Part shown: piece by piece, positions 1 to 8,192 of the stretch | How the letters are laid out: each line of letters starts with the position of its first letter | Numbering within the stretch: the first letter of the stretch is position 1 | Assembly (NCBI GenBank): GCA_003599575.1 | Contig: QZKV01000133.1 | Span: 62,001-126,000, forward strand | DNA from: Desulfobacteraceae bacterium | GTDB lineage: Bacteria > Desulfobacterota > Desulfobacteria > Desulfobacterales > Desulfosarcinaceae | Direction of reading: 5' to 3' | DNA: 64,000 bases | The notes under the pieces: generated by a model | The model's input: only the letters and a program-made list of their open reading frames with translations | What the model was told of the DNA's origin: nothing | The model's database searches: none | Position numbers and translations under genes: made by a program

Positions 1-569
1 GAACCCGAGAAGGACAGGCATCAGTGGGGAGATCGTTTGCCAACACCGTATACAATTGGCTTGCCACGTATGTAGCCAAAGTTGCGGTCAAGGACTTGAC
101 CTCCGGATTCCGTGCGGTGAAGGCGGACATAGCCAAAAGTTTCATTTACCTGTTGCCGAACACCTATTCCTATCCAACGACTATGACCCTTGGTGTCCTC
201 CGAGCCGGCCATAGCGTAAAATACATACCCATCCAAATCCAGAAGCGAAAAATGGGGAAAAGCAATATCAGGCTGTTTAGCGACGGCGTACGATTTTTCA
301 TGATCATTTTCAAAATCTGTACCCTGTATTCCCCCCTGCGCATGTTTCTTCCGGTCAGCGCCTTTTTCTTCATGACTGGCTTTTTGTACTACATTTACAC
401 TTTCTTGACGGACCACAGGTTCACCAACATGAGCGCGCTGCTGTTTTCAACATCGATTATCATTTTCATGATGGGGCTGATTTCCGAGCAGATCTGTCAG
501 ATGCGTTTTGAACGACGGGCTGGATCGCGAACCCCCGTAGTCAGGAAACCCCGTGCAGGCGGATCATGA
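1..569 (+). CDS. Glycosyltransferase family 2, C-terminal part (5' end outside window)
   Basis: The reading frame is open from the first bases of the window, so the N-terminal nucleotide-sugar binding half is missing and the GTG at 24 is not the true start. The visible part has the DLTSGFR motif typical of dolichol-phosphate-mannose-synthase/GtrB-like GT2 enzymes, followed by a conserved MGKSNIR stretch and two C-terminal membrane segments (around FLPVSAFFFMTGFLYYIY and LLFSTSIIIFMMGLI). Such enzymes transfer a sugar from a nucleotide donor to a polyprenyl phosphate at the inner membrane. The stop overlaps the start of the next glycosyltransferase by 4 bases (ATGA), so the two are probably co-translated. 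Confidence 0.85.
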   Translation, partial: TREGQASVGRSFANTVYNWLATYVAKVAVKDLTSGFRAVKADIAKSFIYLLPNTYSYPTTMTLGVLRAGHSVKYIPIQIQKRKMGKSNIRLFSDGVRFFMIIFKICTLYSPLRMFLPVSAFFFMTGFLYYIYTFLTDHRFTNMSALLFSTSIIIFMMGLISEQICQMRFERRAGSRTPVVRKPRAGGS

Positions 570-1768
570 TGCGAAAGCGGATTTTGGTCCTCACATCCAC
601 GTTTCCACGGTGGCCGGGGGATAAGGAGCCCCCATTTGTCTTCGAGCTGTGCAGGCGATTGCAGCAAACCTTCGATGTTTTTATCCTGGCCCCACATGGC
701 CCGGGGTCAAAACTGATGGAAACCATGGACGGCCTGAACATCCGTCGATACCCATATTTCTTTTCGAAATTCGAACACCTGGCCTATCATGGAGGGATTC
801 TGGCCAATCTCAAGGAAAAGCCACTCCGGTACTTGTTGCTGCCTTTTTTTCTATCTGCCCAATTGCTCCATGTTTGCATCATGCTTCGAAGGCACAGAAT
901 CAACCTGATTCATGCCCACTGGATATTTCCCCAGGGGCTCATAGCCGTAATCGCAACAATGCTGTCCGGAAAGAAAATCCCGATTCTTTGCACCTCCCAT
1001 GGCGGCGATCTCTATGGTTTGCAAGGACCGTTATTCAGAAAAATCAAAAAATGGGTTCTCGGAAAGGCAGCCGCGGCAACGGTGGTGAGCAGTGCGATGA
1101 AGGCAGATCTCACAAAAATCGGGGTAAGGCCTGGAAAGATTTCCGTAATACCCATGGGAGTGGATCTCCAAAACTGCTTCGTACCTGCCGGTAATCAAAC
1201 GAAAACCGGCTGTATTTTGTTCGTGGGCCGACTGGTGCCGAAAAAAGGTCTTCGCTTTCTGATCGAAGCAATGCCGGAGGTGCTTCGGTCACACCCGGAT
1301 ACCATTTTGAAGATAGCGGGCGACGGACAGGAAAAGGATTCACTCGTTCGATTATCCGAAAAGCTCGGCATCCGGAGCCGGGTGCACTTTGTTGGCTCCG
1401 TTGAAAACGAGTGCTTACCCACACTTTATCAGAGTGCGGACGCGGCGGTATTTCCTTTCGTAGTGTCAGAAGACGGCGATCGTGAAGGGTTTGGGTTAGT
1501 GGTGGTGGAGGCCATGGGTTGCGGGTGCCCAGTAATTGTATCGCATCTTCCCGCTATCAACGACATAGTCCTGGATGATCCGGGGACGGCAACGCTGGTG
1601 CCCCCCGGAAATGTGCGTGCCCTTGCAAGTACCATTTTGGACATTCGAAACGACGACAAACATGCCAAAAAAATGGGTGAATCAGCCAGGGCTTCGGTAA
1701 TGGAAAGGTTTGATTGGGAAATCATTGCGGAAAGGTATCGGGGATTGATTAAGTCATCGATGGTGTGA
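566..1768 (+). CDS. GT4 family glycosyltransferase
   Basis: A 400-residue GT-B fold glycosyltransferase, the usual length for GT4. Visible landmarks are an acceptor-side HGGDLYG motif near residue 146, the inter-domain VGRLVPKKG segment near residue 219 that opens the C-terminal Rossmann domain, and the donor-binding EGFGLVVVEAMGCG motif near residue 306 with its two glutamates spaced as in the E-x7-E signature. It should be a cytoplasmic or membrane-associated enzyme adding a sugar to a lipid-linked glycan. The ATG overlaps the preceding stop (ATGA). The sugar donor cannot be read from sequence. Confidence 0.88.
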   Translation: MMRKRILVLTSTFPRWPGDKEPPFVFELCRRLQQTFDVFILAPHGPGSKLMETMDGLNIRRYPYFFSKFEHLAYHGGILANLKEKPLRYLLLPFFLSAQLLHVCIMLRRHRINLIHAHWIFPQGLIAVIATMLSGKKIPILCTSHGGDLYGLQGPLFRKIKKWVLGKAAAATVVSSAMKADLTKIGVRPGKISVIPMGVDLQNCFVPAGNQTKTGCILFVGRLVPKKGLRFLIEAMPEVLRSHPDTILKIAGDGQEKDSLVRLSEKLGIRSRVHFVGSVENECLPTLYQSADAAVFPFVVSEDGDREGFGLVVVEAMGCGCPVIVSHLPAINDIVLDDPGTATLVPPGNVRALASTILDIRNDDKHAKKMGESARASVMERFDWEIIAERYRGLIKSSMV

Positions 1769-1791
1769 ACTGTTTGGACCTCCTTTGCAGA

Positions 1792-1811
1792 ATTATAAGA
1801 GAGGTTATAAT
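1792..1811. repeat. Perfect AT-rich inverted repeat, possible operator or hairpin
   Basis: ATTATAA and TTATAAT form a perfect 7-bp inverted repeat around a 6-base GAGAGG centre, between the GT4 gene ending at 1768 and the small frame starting at 1814. With only A-T pairs it would be a weak RNA hairpin, and no T-run follows, so it is not a convincing terminator. A protein-binding dyad is possible. The GAGAGG centre could also act as a ribosome-binding site for the 1814 frame. Confidence 0.4.
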
Positions 1812-1813
1812 CA

Positions 1814-1891
1814 ATGCTTTTGCTTCTGAATTCGCCTGACTGCTATTTGGAAAACGATTTGCGGCTGTTTGCAAAATCGTTGGAAGGATAA
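1814..1891 (+). CDS. Possible 25-residue leader or coupling peptide
   Basis: A short frame opens with ATG at 1814, about 9 bases after GAGAGG (1799-1804), reads MLLLLNSPDCYLENDLRLF and ends SLEG with TAA at 1889-1891, one base before the ATG of the methyltransferase gene. The GGAAGG Shine-Dalgarno sequence of that gene lies inside the last codons of the small frame, an arrangement expected for translational coupling. It could also be the remnant of an eroded gene or chance. No family is recognised. Confidence 0.25.
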   Translation: MLLLLNSPDCYLENDLRLFAKSLEG

Positions 1892-1892
1892 A

Positions 1893-2633
1893 ATGGAAGA
1901 ACCGAACTTTCGCGATCGACGCCCTCATGCCGCGCTTAATCTACATTCACGCCGGCTCAAAGCAATGAAAATCGAACGTCTGCTGGATCTTGCATTGAAG
2001 GCGCAACCCCTGAAAATGCTGGAAATTGGAACCGGATCGGGAGGAATTGCCCACTACTTTGCCAAGCATCCGATGCTGCAGTGCGAAGTTGTGGCTGTAG
2101 ATGTCGTAGACCAGCGTCTTTTGAAATGTGGTTATGAATTTAAGATGGTCGAAAATTCGAAATTGCCCTTCAATGATGGCTATTTTGAGGTAGTGATAAC
2201 CAACCATGTCATAGAGCATGTCGGTGACCGCAACGAACAACGCAACCATCTCAGCGAGTTGCGGCGTGTCATGAACGAAAAGGGGGTTGGCTATTTAGCC
2301 GTCCCCAATCGATGGATGCTGGTCGAACCGCACTATCATCTGGCTTTTTTAAGCTGGCTGCCGCATCGGTTGCGCAGTTCCTACCTACGCGCGACCGGAC
2401 GTGGGACCTATTATGATTGCGAACCCTTATCGCTCAATAAAATAGAACGGCTGCTTGATGAAACCGGCTTTAGATATGAGAACCTTTGCACACGAGCTTT
2501 GCGCGAAACCATTGAATTAGAAGGGCGACAGGGGTTGGCAGAGACGCTGATCTCAAAAATTTCCGATCGTGTTTTTGAGCGTTTATTACCTCTTATGCCT
2601 ACCTTGATCTATCGGATAGAACGCATATCATGA
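1893..2633 (+). CDS. Class I SAM-dependent methyltransferase
   Basis: A 246-residue methyltransferase of the Methyltransf_11/UbiE-like type. The glycine-rich SAM-binding motif I (EIGTGSGG) lies near residues 44-51, an acidic AVDVVD follows at the end of strand beta-2, and NHVIEHV near residue 100 is the usual motif preceding the active site. An in-frame TTG exists at 1869, but the ATG at 1893 is preferred because GGAAGG (1882-1887) precedes it at normal spacing. It lies between glycosyltransferases and overlaps the next gene by 4 bases, so it probably methylates a sugar of the glycan or its lipid-linked precursor; the substrate is unknown. Confidence 0.82.
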   Translation: MEEPNFRDRRPHAALNLHSRRLKAMKIERLLDLALKAQPLKMLEIGTGSGGIAHYFAKHPMLQCEVVAVDVVDQRLLKCGYEFKMVENSKLPFNDGYFEVVITNHVIEHVGDRNEQRNHLSELRRVMNEKGVGYLAVPNRWMLVEPHYHLAFLSWLPHRLRSSYLRATGRGTYYDCEPLSLNKIERLLDETGFRYENLCTRALRETIELEGRQGLAETLISKISDRVFERLLPLMPTLIYRIERIS

Positions 2634-3670
2634 GCGACCCCATAACGCCTGCCATATGGTTTCTTGCTATTCGTTGCGGTAGCGGTGCCGACGTATTCAC
2701 CAAAAATTTGGCAAAAGGGCTGCGGAACCGGGGCTTGCGCACCGAGATTACTTGGTTGCCCCATCGTGCCGAATATGCTCCTTGGACCGTTGCCGTTCCA
2801 AAGCCTCCCGAATGGGCCAACATAGCGCATATCAATACTTGGTTACCAGGTCGTTTCTTTCCGACAGAGATTCCTTTGGTCGCCACCATGCACCACTGCG
2901 TCCATGACAGAGCGGTACGACCTTATAAAAGTTGGGCGCAAATAATTTACCATTGCACATGGGTCAAGCGCGTAGAAAAAAACGTTCTGCAGCGAGCTAT
3001 CCGGACTGTTGCCGTAAGCGAATACACGGCGCAGCGTACATTGGAAACCTATGGCATTCCCGGCATCACGGTGATTCACAACGGGATAGGTATCAATGGC
3101 GTATTTCAAGCGCCACTTCACAGAAAGATCCACCGTCCGTTTCGTTTACTATATATTGGCAACTGGCTATCTAGAAAAGGAGTTGATTTACTCGGCCCAA
3201 TCATGCAGGCACTTGGACCGGCATTTGAATTGCGTTATACAATTGGAAAATCAGCAACAAGCCGATCATATCGTCTACCGCCAAACACACGGAACCTTGG
3301 GGGGCCAAAGACGACTGCATCAATGGTAGAGATTTATAGAGATGCCGACGCTCTGCTATTACCATCCCGGCTCGAAGGATTCGGATTGGTCGCCCTGGAA
3401 GCCCAAGCCTGTGGTCTTCCCGTTATTGCCACACGCGGCTCAGCCCTGCCTGAAGTCATTGAAGACGGTGTGACCGGAATCCTTTGTGCACAAGACGATG
3501 TGCAGGCTTTTGCCGCCGCCGCCCGCCGACTATCCGAAGACCCTGCATTGTGTCGGGATATGCAGCGGGCGGCTCGGAGCCGCGTTGAACGCTATTTCGG
3601 TAGCGAAATTATGGTGGGGCGTTATATCGAGGTCTATCATGAAGCTCTTAGAAGTAGATCTTTTTCCTAA
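2630..3670 (+). CDS. GT4 family glycosyltransferase
   Basis: A 346-residue GT4 enzyme starting inside the stop codon of the methyltransferase gene (ATGA overlap). It has the C-terminal domain opening YIGNWLSRKGVDLL and the donor-site motif EGFGLVALEAQACGLPVIAT with an E-x7-E glutamate pair, followed by a typical SALPEVIEDGVTG segment. The N-terminal domain is short for the family but complete. It probably extends the same glycan as its two upstream neighbours. It is the last gene of this run; an intergenic stretch and an IS remnant follow. Confidence 0.86.
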   Translation: MSDPITPAIWFLAIRCGSGADVFTKNLAKGLRNRGLRTEITWLPHRAEYAPWTVAVPKPPEWANIAHINTWLPGRFFPTEIPLVATMHHCVHDRAVRPYKSWAQIIYHCTWVKRVEKNVLQRAIRTVAVSEYTAQRTLETYGIPGITVIHNGIGINGVFQAPLHRKIHRPFRLLYIGNWLSRKGVDLLGPIMQALGPAFELRYTIGKSATSRSYRLPPNTRNLGGPKTTASMVEIYRDADALLLPSRLEGFGLVALEAQACGLPVIATRGSALPEVIEDGVTGILCAQDDVQAFAAAARRLSEDPALCRDMQRAARSRVERYFGSEIMVGRYIEVYHEALRSRSFS

Positions 3671-3962
3671 TATTGCTTGAAAAGATTAGTGCTGGAGCTT
3701 AATTTTTTGGGAAATATCCCCAAAACCCAATTGGTCTCCTGCCCTAGATAGTGCCTGAACGACAATTGTATATAGAGTATAAACGGCAGCTTATAGCAAT
3801 TTATAAAGGAGAAGCTTTCCGGGCTTGTGAAGAATTTACTTGCACAAATTACTCTTAACCTTTATGTAATGTATTGTAATCCAAAGACATAATGGTTGCG
3901 GCCGATTTTCTCAGAATCGGACCAAAAGAGTAAACCCCGGAAAATCTTCATTGGAAAATGCT
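3671..3962. other. Intergenic stretch before the IS remnant
   Basis: No credible gene is seen. A 7-bp hairpin TTTTGGG/CCCAAAA (3705-3711 with 3719-3725) lies 35 bases after the glycosyltransferase stop but has no downstream T-run, so it is at best a weak terminator. A second dyad, CCGATT/AATCGG (3902-3907 with 3915-3920), lies just before the transposase remnant and could belong to the old IS end; no matching right end is visible. Confidence 0.4.
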
Positions 3963-4208
3963 ATGCGAAAAGTGATCGATAATCAATTGAAAATTGGACA
4001 AACCGACATCCCGAACATCCAAATCGACCTTTGCTGCCGGGACGAAATCCCCCAGTTGCTGTTGGGCCTTCAATACATCTACAGTCATCGGCCGGTCCGC
4101 GAGAAAGTTTTCAAAATACTAAAGAAAATCACGCCTAAAGAAGTTGCTGCCGACAAGGGCCGAGCGGGAATGGACTTATGGAAGATTTTGGACGTTGAAG
4201 AGAACTGA
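3963..4208 (+). pseudogene. Truncated ISNCY-type transposase, N-terminal fragment
   Basis: Only 81 residues from the ATG at 3963. The sequence (MRKVIDNQLKIGQTDIPNI, then CCRDEIPQLLLGLQYIY and GRAGMDLWKIL) matches the N-terminal region I recall for ISNCY-family transposases, which are several hundred residues long. The match breaks right after LWKIL and the frame stops with DVEEN, so the catalytic domain is gone. This is an insertion-sequence scar within the glycan locus. Family assignment is from memory of the motif; non-function is clear from length. Confidence 0.7.
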
Positions 4209-4301
4209 ATCATTTTAACTTTTTGAACGGAGTTTTGGGACCTTGCGGACAAGAGCAAAAAGCCCTTTTCCGTTCAGACACTAATTATTCTGATTATACC
4301 A

Positions 4302-5651
4302 ATGCCTAACTATCTGCCCTTATTCTTGCGCCAACATATTGAGAACCGACCTAGGCTGCAAAAAATCATATTCAATACAGGTTGGCTAACACTCGAAAGA
4401 GTGACCCGACTGGGAATCGGTCTCCTGATCAGTGTTCTGGTCGCCAGGCACTTAGGCCCAGAGCATTTCGGCATTTTGAGTTACACACTTTCGATTATCG
4501 CTTTCTTGAGCACCTTTGTTTATTTGGGTTTAAACGGGCTTGTAGTGCGTGACATTGTCCGCTTACCGGAGGAAAAAGAGATCCTTTTAGGAACTACCTT
4601 TTCCCTTAAATTTGCCGGCAGCATGTTTGCTTTTATTATAATTATCGCTTTCTCGTTGCTTACGCGCGGTACGAGGGATGAGGAATTCTGGGTGTTATTG
4701 GTCATCGGCCTCAGTCTTTTTGCCAGTCCATTTGAAACCATAGATCTATGGTTCCAGTCTCAAGTTCAATCAAAATTTTCCGTGATCGCAAAGTCCAGCG
4801 CTTTTCTTTTAGCTGGGGCATTGAAAGCGTTATTGGTCTTCTTGGGGGCTTCAGTTATAGGTATCGCCGTTGCATATAGTTTAGAGAGCGTTATTGCAGC
4901 AATTTTGCTGGTTTTTATATACCATTTCAAGGGATTTTCAGTGTGCAACTGGAATACACGCAGCGCAAAAGCTAAGGAATTGTTAAATCAATCGTGGATA
5001 CTCATTCTCTCGGGATTTTTTTCCATAATCAACCTTAGGGTTGACCAAGTAATGCTTCGATGGATGAGCAGTGCAATGGAGGTCGGGGTTTATTCCGTTG
5101 CTGTTACTTTTTCAGAGGTCTGGTACTTCATTCCCACAGCAATTGTCATGTCAGCATACCCGAGGCTGGTCGAACTCAAAAAGACGAAAACCTCCGAATA
5201 TGATAAAAGATTACAGCAAATTTTCGATGTGCTGTTTACAGTATCATTGCTTATTGCTTTAGCCGTTACATTTATCGCCCGCCCCCTGATACCCTTTTTG
5301 TACACTGATGCTTATTCGAGTTCTGCTTCTATTCTGATAATACATGTCTGGGCCGGGGTATTTATGTTCATGCGGGCTTTATTCAGTAAATGGGTGTTCC
5401 TGGAAGATGCCTTAATTTTTTCTTTGATTAGCCATTGTACGGGGGCCGCAGTGAATGTTTCGATTAATTTTTTCTTAATCCCAAGATTCGGAGGGCAAGG
5501 AGCTGCTATAGCTACTTTGATATCATATGCAGCATCTTCCTATTTTTTCTTATTTTTTTACTCTAAAACGAGACCCCTGGCCGTAAAAATGACTAGATCG
5601 TTTATTCTGCCATTTAGAATAATTATATACAAAGGGAAAGTGTGGATATAA
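4302..5651 (+). CDS. Wzx-type polysaccharide flippase (MOP superfamily)
   Basis: A 449-residue, highly hydrophobic protein with about a dozen membrane segments. The N-terminus has the pattern of O-antigen/lipid-linked oligosaccharide flippases: NTGWLTLERVTRLGIGLLISV followed by ARHLGPEHFGILSY. It should move undecaprenyl-linked repeat units across the inner membrane. Two arms TGAACGGA/TCCGTTCA (4224-4231 and 4269-4276) form an inverted repeat in its leader that might act as an attenuating hairpin. The coding sequence is clearly more AT-rich than the upstream glycosyltransferases, and an IS scar lies directly upstream, both consistent with lateral acquisition. Confidence 0.88.
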   Translation: MPNYLPLFLRQHIENRPRLQKIIFNTGWLTLERVTRLGIGLLISVLVARHLGPEHFGILSYTLSIIAFLSTFVYLGLNGLVVRDIVRLPEEKEILLGTTFSLKFAGSMFAFIIIIAFSLLTRGTRDEEFWVLLVIGLSLFASPFETIDLWFQSQVQSKFSVIAKSSAFLLAGALKALLVFLGASVIGIAVAYSLESVIAAILLVFIYHFKGFSVCNWNTRSAKAKELLNQSWILILSGFFSIINLRVDQVMLRWMSSAMEVGVYSVAVTFSEVWYFIPTAIVMSAYPRLVELKKTKTSEYDKRLQQIFDVLFTVSLLIALAVTFIARPLIPFLYTDAYSSSASILIIHVWAGVFMFMRALFSKWVFLEDALIFSLISHCTGAAVNVSINFFLIPRFGGQGAAIATLISYAASSYFFLFFYSKTRPLAVKMTRSFILPFRIIIYKGKVWI

Positions 5652-5667
5652 TATTCGGAGACGATTA

Positions 5668-7008
5668 TTGAATAAAGGCCGAAATATTTCTGAAGTACCC
5701 TTTTTCCAGCTTTGCAATACTTGTGGGAGCTGTTATGGCTTGTGCCCTTGTGAGGCGATTCATTTCCAGGAAACAACTGGTGGATATTACCTGCCAATTG
5801 TAAATGAAGAAAAATGTACCCGTTGTGGTTTGTGCTGCGAAGTATGTCCGGGCCTTCATTTTGACAAAACCCTCATGTCAAAAATGCCCGATGATCCATT
5901 CGCAGGTTTTTCCTTGGGTTCCTTTGTTGGGAAAGCAACGGATCGAAAACTTTTTGATAACTCCCAAAGTGGCGGCATCGTTTCAGCCCTCCTAGTCAAT
6001 GCTCTTGAAAGCGGACAAATCAAGGGTGCTGTAACCGTAGTCATGGAACCAGGAAACCCTCCCCGCCCGGTTGTGAAGATTGCAAATAGTAAGGAAGAAA
6101 TTTTCCAGGCCCAGAAATCAAAATATTGCCCGGTACCTCTGCTTGGTTTCTTTAAAGAACTGAAGAATCACAACGGGCCAATAGCTATAGTGGGCACGCC
6201 CTGCCATATACACGGGCTGATAAATGTTTTAGATAAAATCCCTAAGTTGAAAAATAAGATTGGCTTTACCATCGGTTTAATGTGTGATCGGATTTTGACC
6301 TATTCAGCTTTGGATTACCTTCTCAAGAGGGCTTTACAAATTGATAGAAATAGCTCGAAAGTTCTGTATTTTAGGGATAAGTCGGTATCAGGATATCCTG
6401 GTGATGTTCATATCTTCTCTGATAATGGTAAGTCCGCTGTTTTCTCCTCAGAGACCAGAATTCAGATCAAAGATTATTTCACTCCTGCCAGATGCAGACT
6501 TTGCTTTGACAAGATGAACGTATTTGCAGACATTACAGTGGGTGATCCCCATGGTTTGGAAGGCGTGGATCGAAAATTGGGGGAATCAGTGCTGGTGGTC
6601 AGAACAGGGCTGGGAAGCAACATTGTTCAAACAGCTCTCTCATATAAAGCAATAAATATTCGCCCCGTACACTACGCTGAGATTCTAAAAGGTCAGGATC
6701 TCACCAATAAAAAGGAACAGTGGCGGGGCTATGTTGAGGCATGGAAACTTACCGGTCGTAAACTCCCCGACTATTACGATAGAGTTAAATCACACGCCAT
6801 TGTGCCAGTGAATATAAAAAAATATCAACAACATCTTGAATACTTATTCAAATTGGATGATTTTCAATCACGGGAGAAACTTATCAGGTTTGTCGAGAAG
6901 GCTGTCAAAAAAACGCAGGTCGCAAATAGGATATTATTCCCTGCACGCATAACACTTCGTTGTTTTAGGAAAGTGACCAAAATAGCTAAATGCTTTTACG
7001 GGAGATAA
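5668..7008 (+). CDS. FrhB/FpoF-like iron-sulfur protein of polysaccharide loci
   Basis: A 446-residue protein with two [4Fe-4S] ferredoxin motifs at the N-terminus (C16, C19, C22, C26 in CNTCGSCYGLCP; C50, C53, C56 and C60 in CTRCGLCCEVCP), followed by the coenzyme F420 hydrogenase/dehydrogenase beta-subunit domain, with conserved VGTPCHIHGL and ITVGDPHG segments. Proteins of this family occur both in F420 metabolism and, as here, beside pyruvyl transferases in exopolysaccharide clusters; the latter role is not biochemically settled. Translation probably starts at TTG 5668 after GGAG (5655-5658). Only 18 bases separate it from the pyruvyl transferase gene. Confidence 0.83.
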   Translation: MNKGRNISEVPFFQLCNTCGSCYGLCPCEAIHFQETTGGYYLPIVNEEKCTRCGLCCEVCPGLHFDKTLMSKMPDDPFAGFSLGSFVGKATDRKLFDNSQSGGIVSALLVNALESGQIKGAVTVVMEPGNPPRPVVKIANSKEEIFQAQKSKYCPVPLLGFFKELKNHNGPIAIVGTPCHIHGLINVLDKIPKLKNKIGFTIGLMCDRILTYSALDYLLKRALQIDRNSSKVLYFRDKSVSGYPGDVHIFSDNGKSAVFSSETRIQIKDYFTPARCRLCFDKMNVFADITVGDPHGLEGVDRKLGESVLVVRTGLGSNIVQTALSYKAINIRPVHYAEILKGQDLTNKKEQWRGYVEAWKLTGRKLPDYYDRVKSHAIVPVNIKKYQQHLEYLFKLDDFQSREKLIRFVEKAVKKTQVANRILFPARITLRCFRKVTKIAKCFYGR

Positions 7009-7026
7009 AACAGCAGGAGATCGAAA

Positions 7027-8175
7027 GTGTTGATTGAAATTCGTATGGCTGGGTTTATTAACAAAGGCGCTGAATTAATGTTATATGCAACATTGGAAAA
7101 AATGAGCGAGGCTTACCCTGATGCAGATTTTGTTATGGCACCAACGACTTATAAGGGAGCAGCTCCTTTTGATAAACGTGCAAGGCTTGGTTTTTTGCAG
7201 AAAGCCTGGTTATGGGGCTATGGATTTCAATGGGGAGATCTTGCCGCGTTTACTCCGAGAAAATTTCGTGAAATGTATGGTGTCATTCTGGATAGAGAAA
7301 TCGATATTGTTATGGACGCAGCAGGCTTTGCATATAGTGATCTGTGGGGCCCTAAAAGCACAAAAGAACTTGCAAGATCTTGCAAGCGTTGGCACAAACG
7401 GGGAACAAGACTGATTCTATTGCCTCAGGCTCTAGGCCCGTTTAAGAAAGGAAAAATCTCAGAATATATAAAAAACATCGCTCAAACGGCAGATTTAATT
7501 TTCCCGCGTGACTCAATCTCTTATGAGCATCTTACAGAAGTGGTAGGAGAAAACCCTAACATAAGAATGGCTCCGGATTTTACTAATCTTATAGAAGGCA
7601 TTTTGCCAGACAATTTTGATGCTCAGAGCTATCGATTTTGCCTTGTTCCAAACTTCAGAATGATCGAGAAAACGCCCAAAGATCAAAGTGAAGCCTATTT
7701 ACCTTTTATGATTAAATGTGCTCGATATCTTATAAAGAAACAAAGTGGTCCATTCCTTCTTATCCATGAAGGTGACAACGATCTTATGATTGCCCGGAAG
7801 GTATCAGAAGGATCGGGTGGCAATATACCAATAGTGAGAGAAAGCCATCCTCTTAAAATAAAGGGAATACTTGGAGCATGTGAAGGCACTTTGGGAAGCC
7901 GTTTCCATGGTTTGGCAAGTGCTTTGAGCCAGGGTGTTCCTTCATTGGCAACAGGCTGGAGTCATAAATATAAAATGCTCTTTCGTGATTATGGATTTGA
8001 TGAAGGTCTTATCGATGTTATGTCTACTGATGCTCAAATCTATGAAAAAATTGACCTGTTGACAGAGCATGAATCAAGAAAAAGATTACAAGCTAAAATT
8101 TTGAAAAAAGCAAACGAATTAAAAAAGCAGTCAGAAGAAATGTGGAATAGCGTTTTTAAGATTTTAAAAAGCTAA
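7027..8175 (+). CDS. Polysaccharide pyruvyl transferase family protein
   Basis: A 382-residue protein of the WcaK/CsaB family, which transfers pyruvate from phosphoenolpyruvate to a sugar to form a pyruvate ketal. The family's conserved GSRFHGLASALSQGVP motif is seen near residues 290-305, and a GFINKGAELM segment at the N-terminus corresponds to the usual NxGDxA-like loop. The GTG at 7027 is chosen because AGGAGA (7015-7020) precedes it by six bases. The gene forms a tight pair with the FrhB-like gene. A cell-surface pyruvylated glycan is the expected product. It converges with the minus-strand glycosyltransferase at 8193. Confidence 0.82.
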   Translation: MLIEIRMAGFINKGAELMLYATLEKMSEAYPDADFVMAPTTYKGAAPFDKRARLGFLQKAWLWGYGFQWGDLAAFTPRKFREMYGVILDREIDIVMDAAGFAYSDLWGPKSTKELARSCKRWHKRGTRLILLPQALGPFKKGKISEYIKNIAQTADLIFPRDSISYEHLTEVVGENPNIRMAPDFTNLIEGILPDNFDAQSYRFCLVPNFRMIEKTPKDQSEAYLPFMIKCARYLIKKQSGPFLLIHEGDNDLMIARKVSEGSGGNIPIVRESHPLKIKGILGACEGTLGSRFHGLASALSQGVPSLATGWSHKYKMLFRDYGFDEGLIDVMSTDAQIYEKIDLLTEHESRKRLQAKILKKANELKKQSEEMWNSVFKILKS

Positions 8176-8192
8176 GATTAATAAAGCATGCC

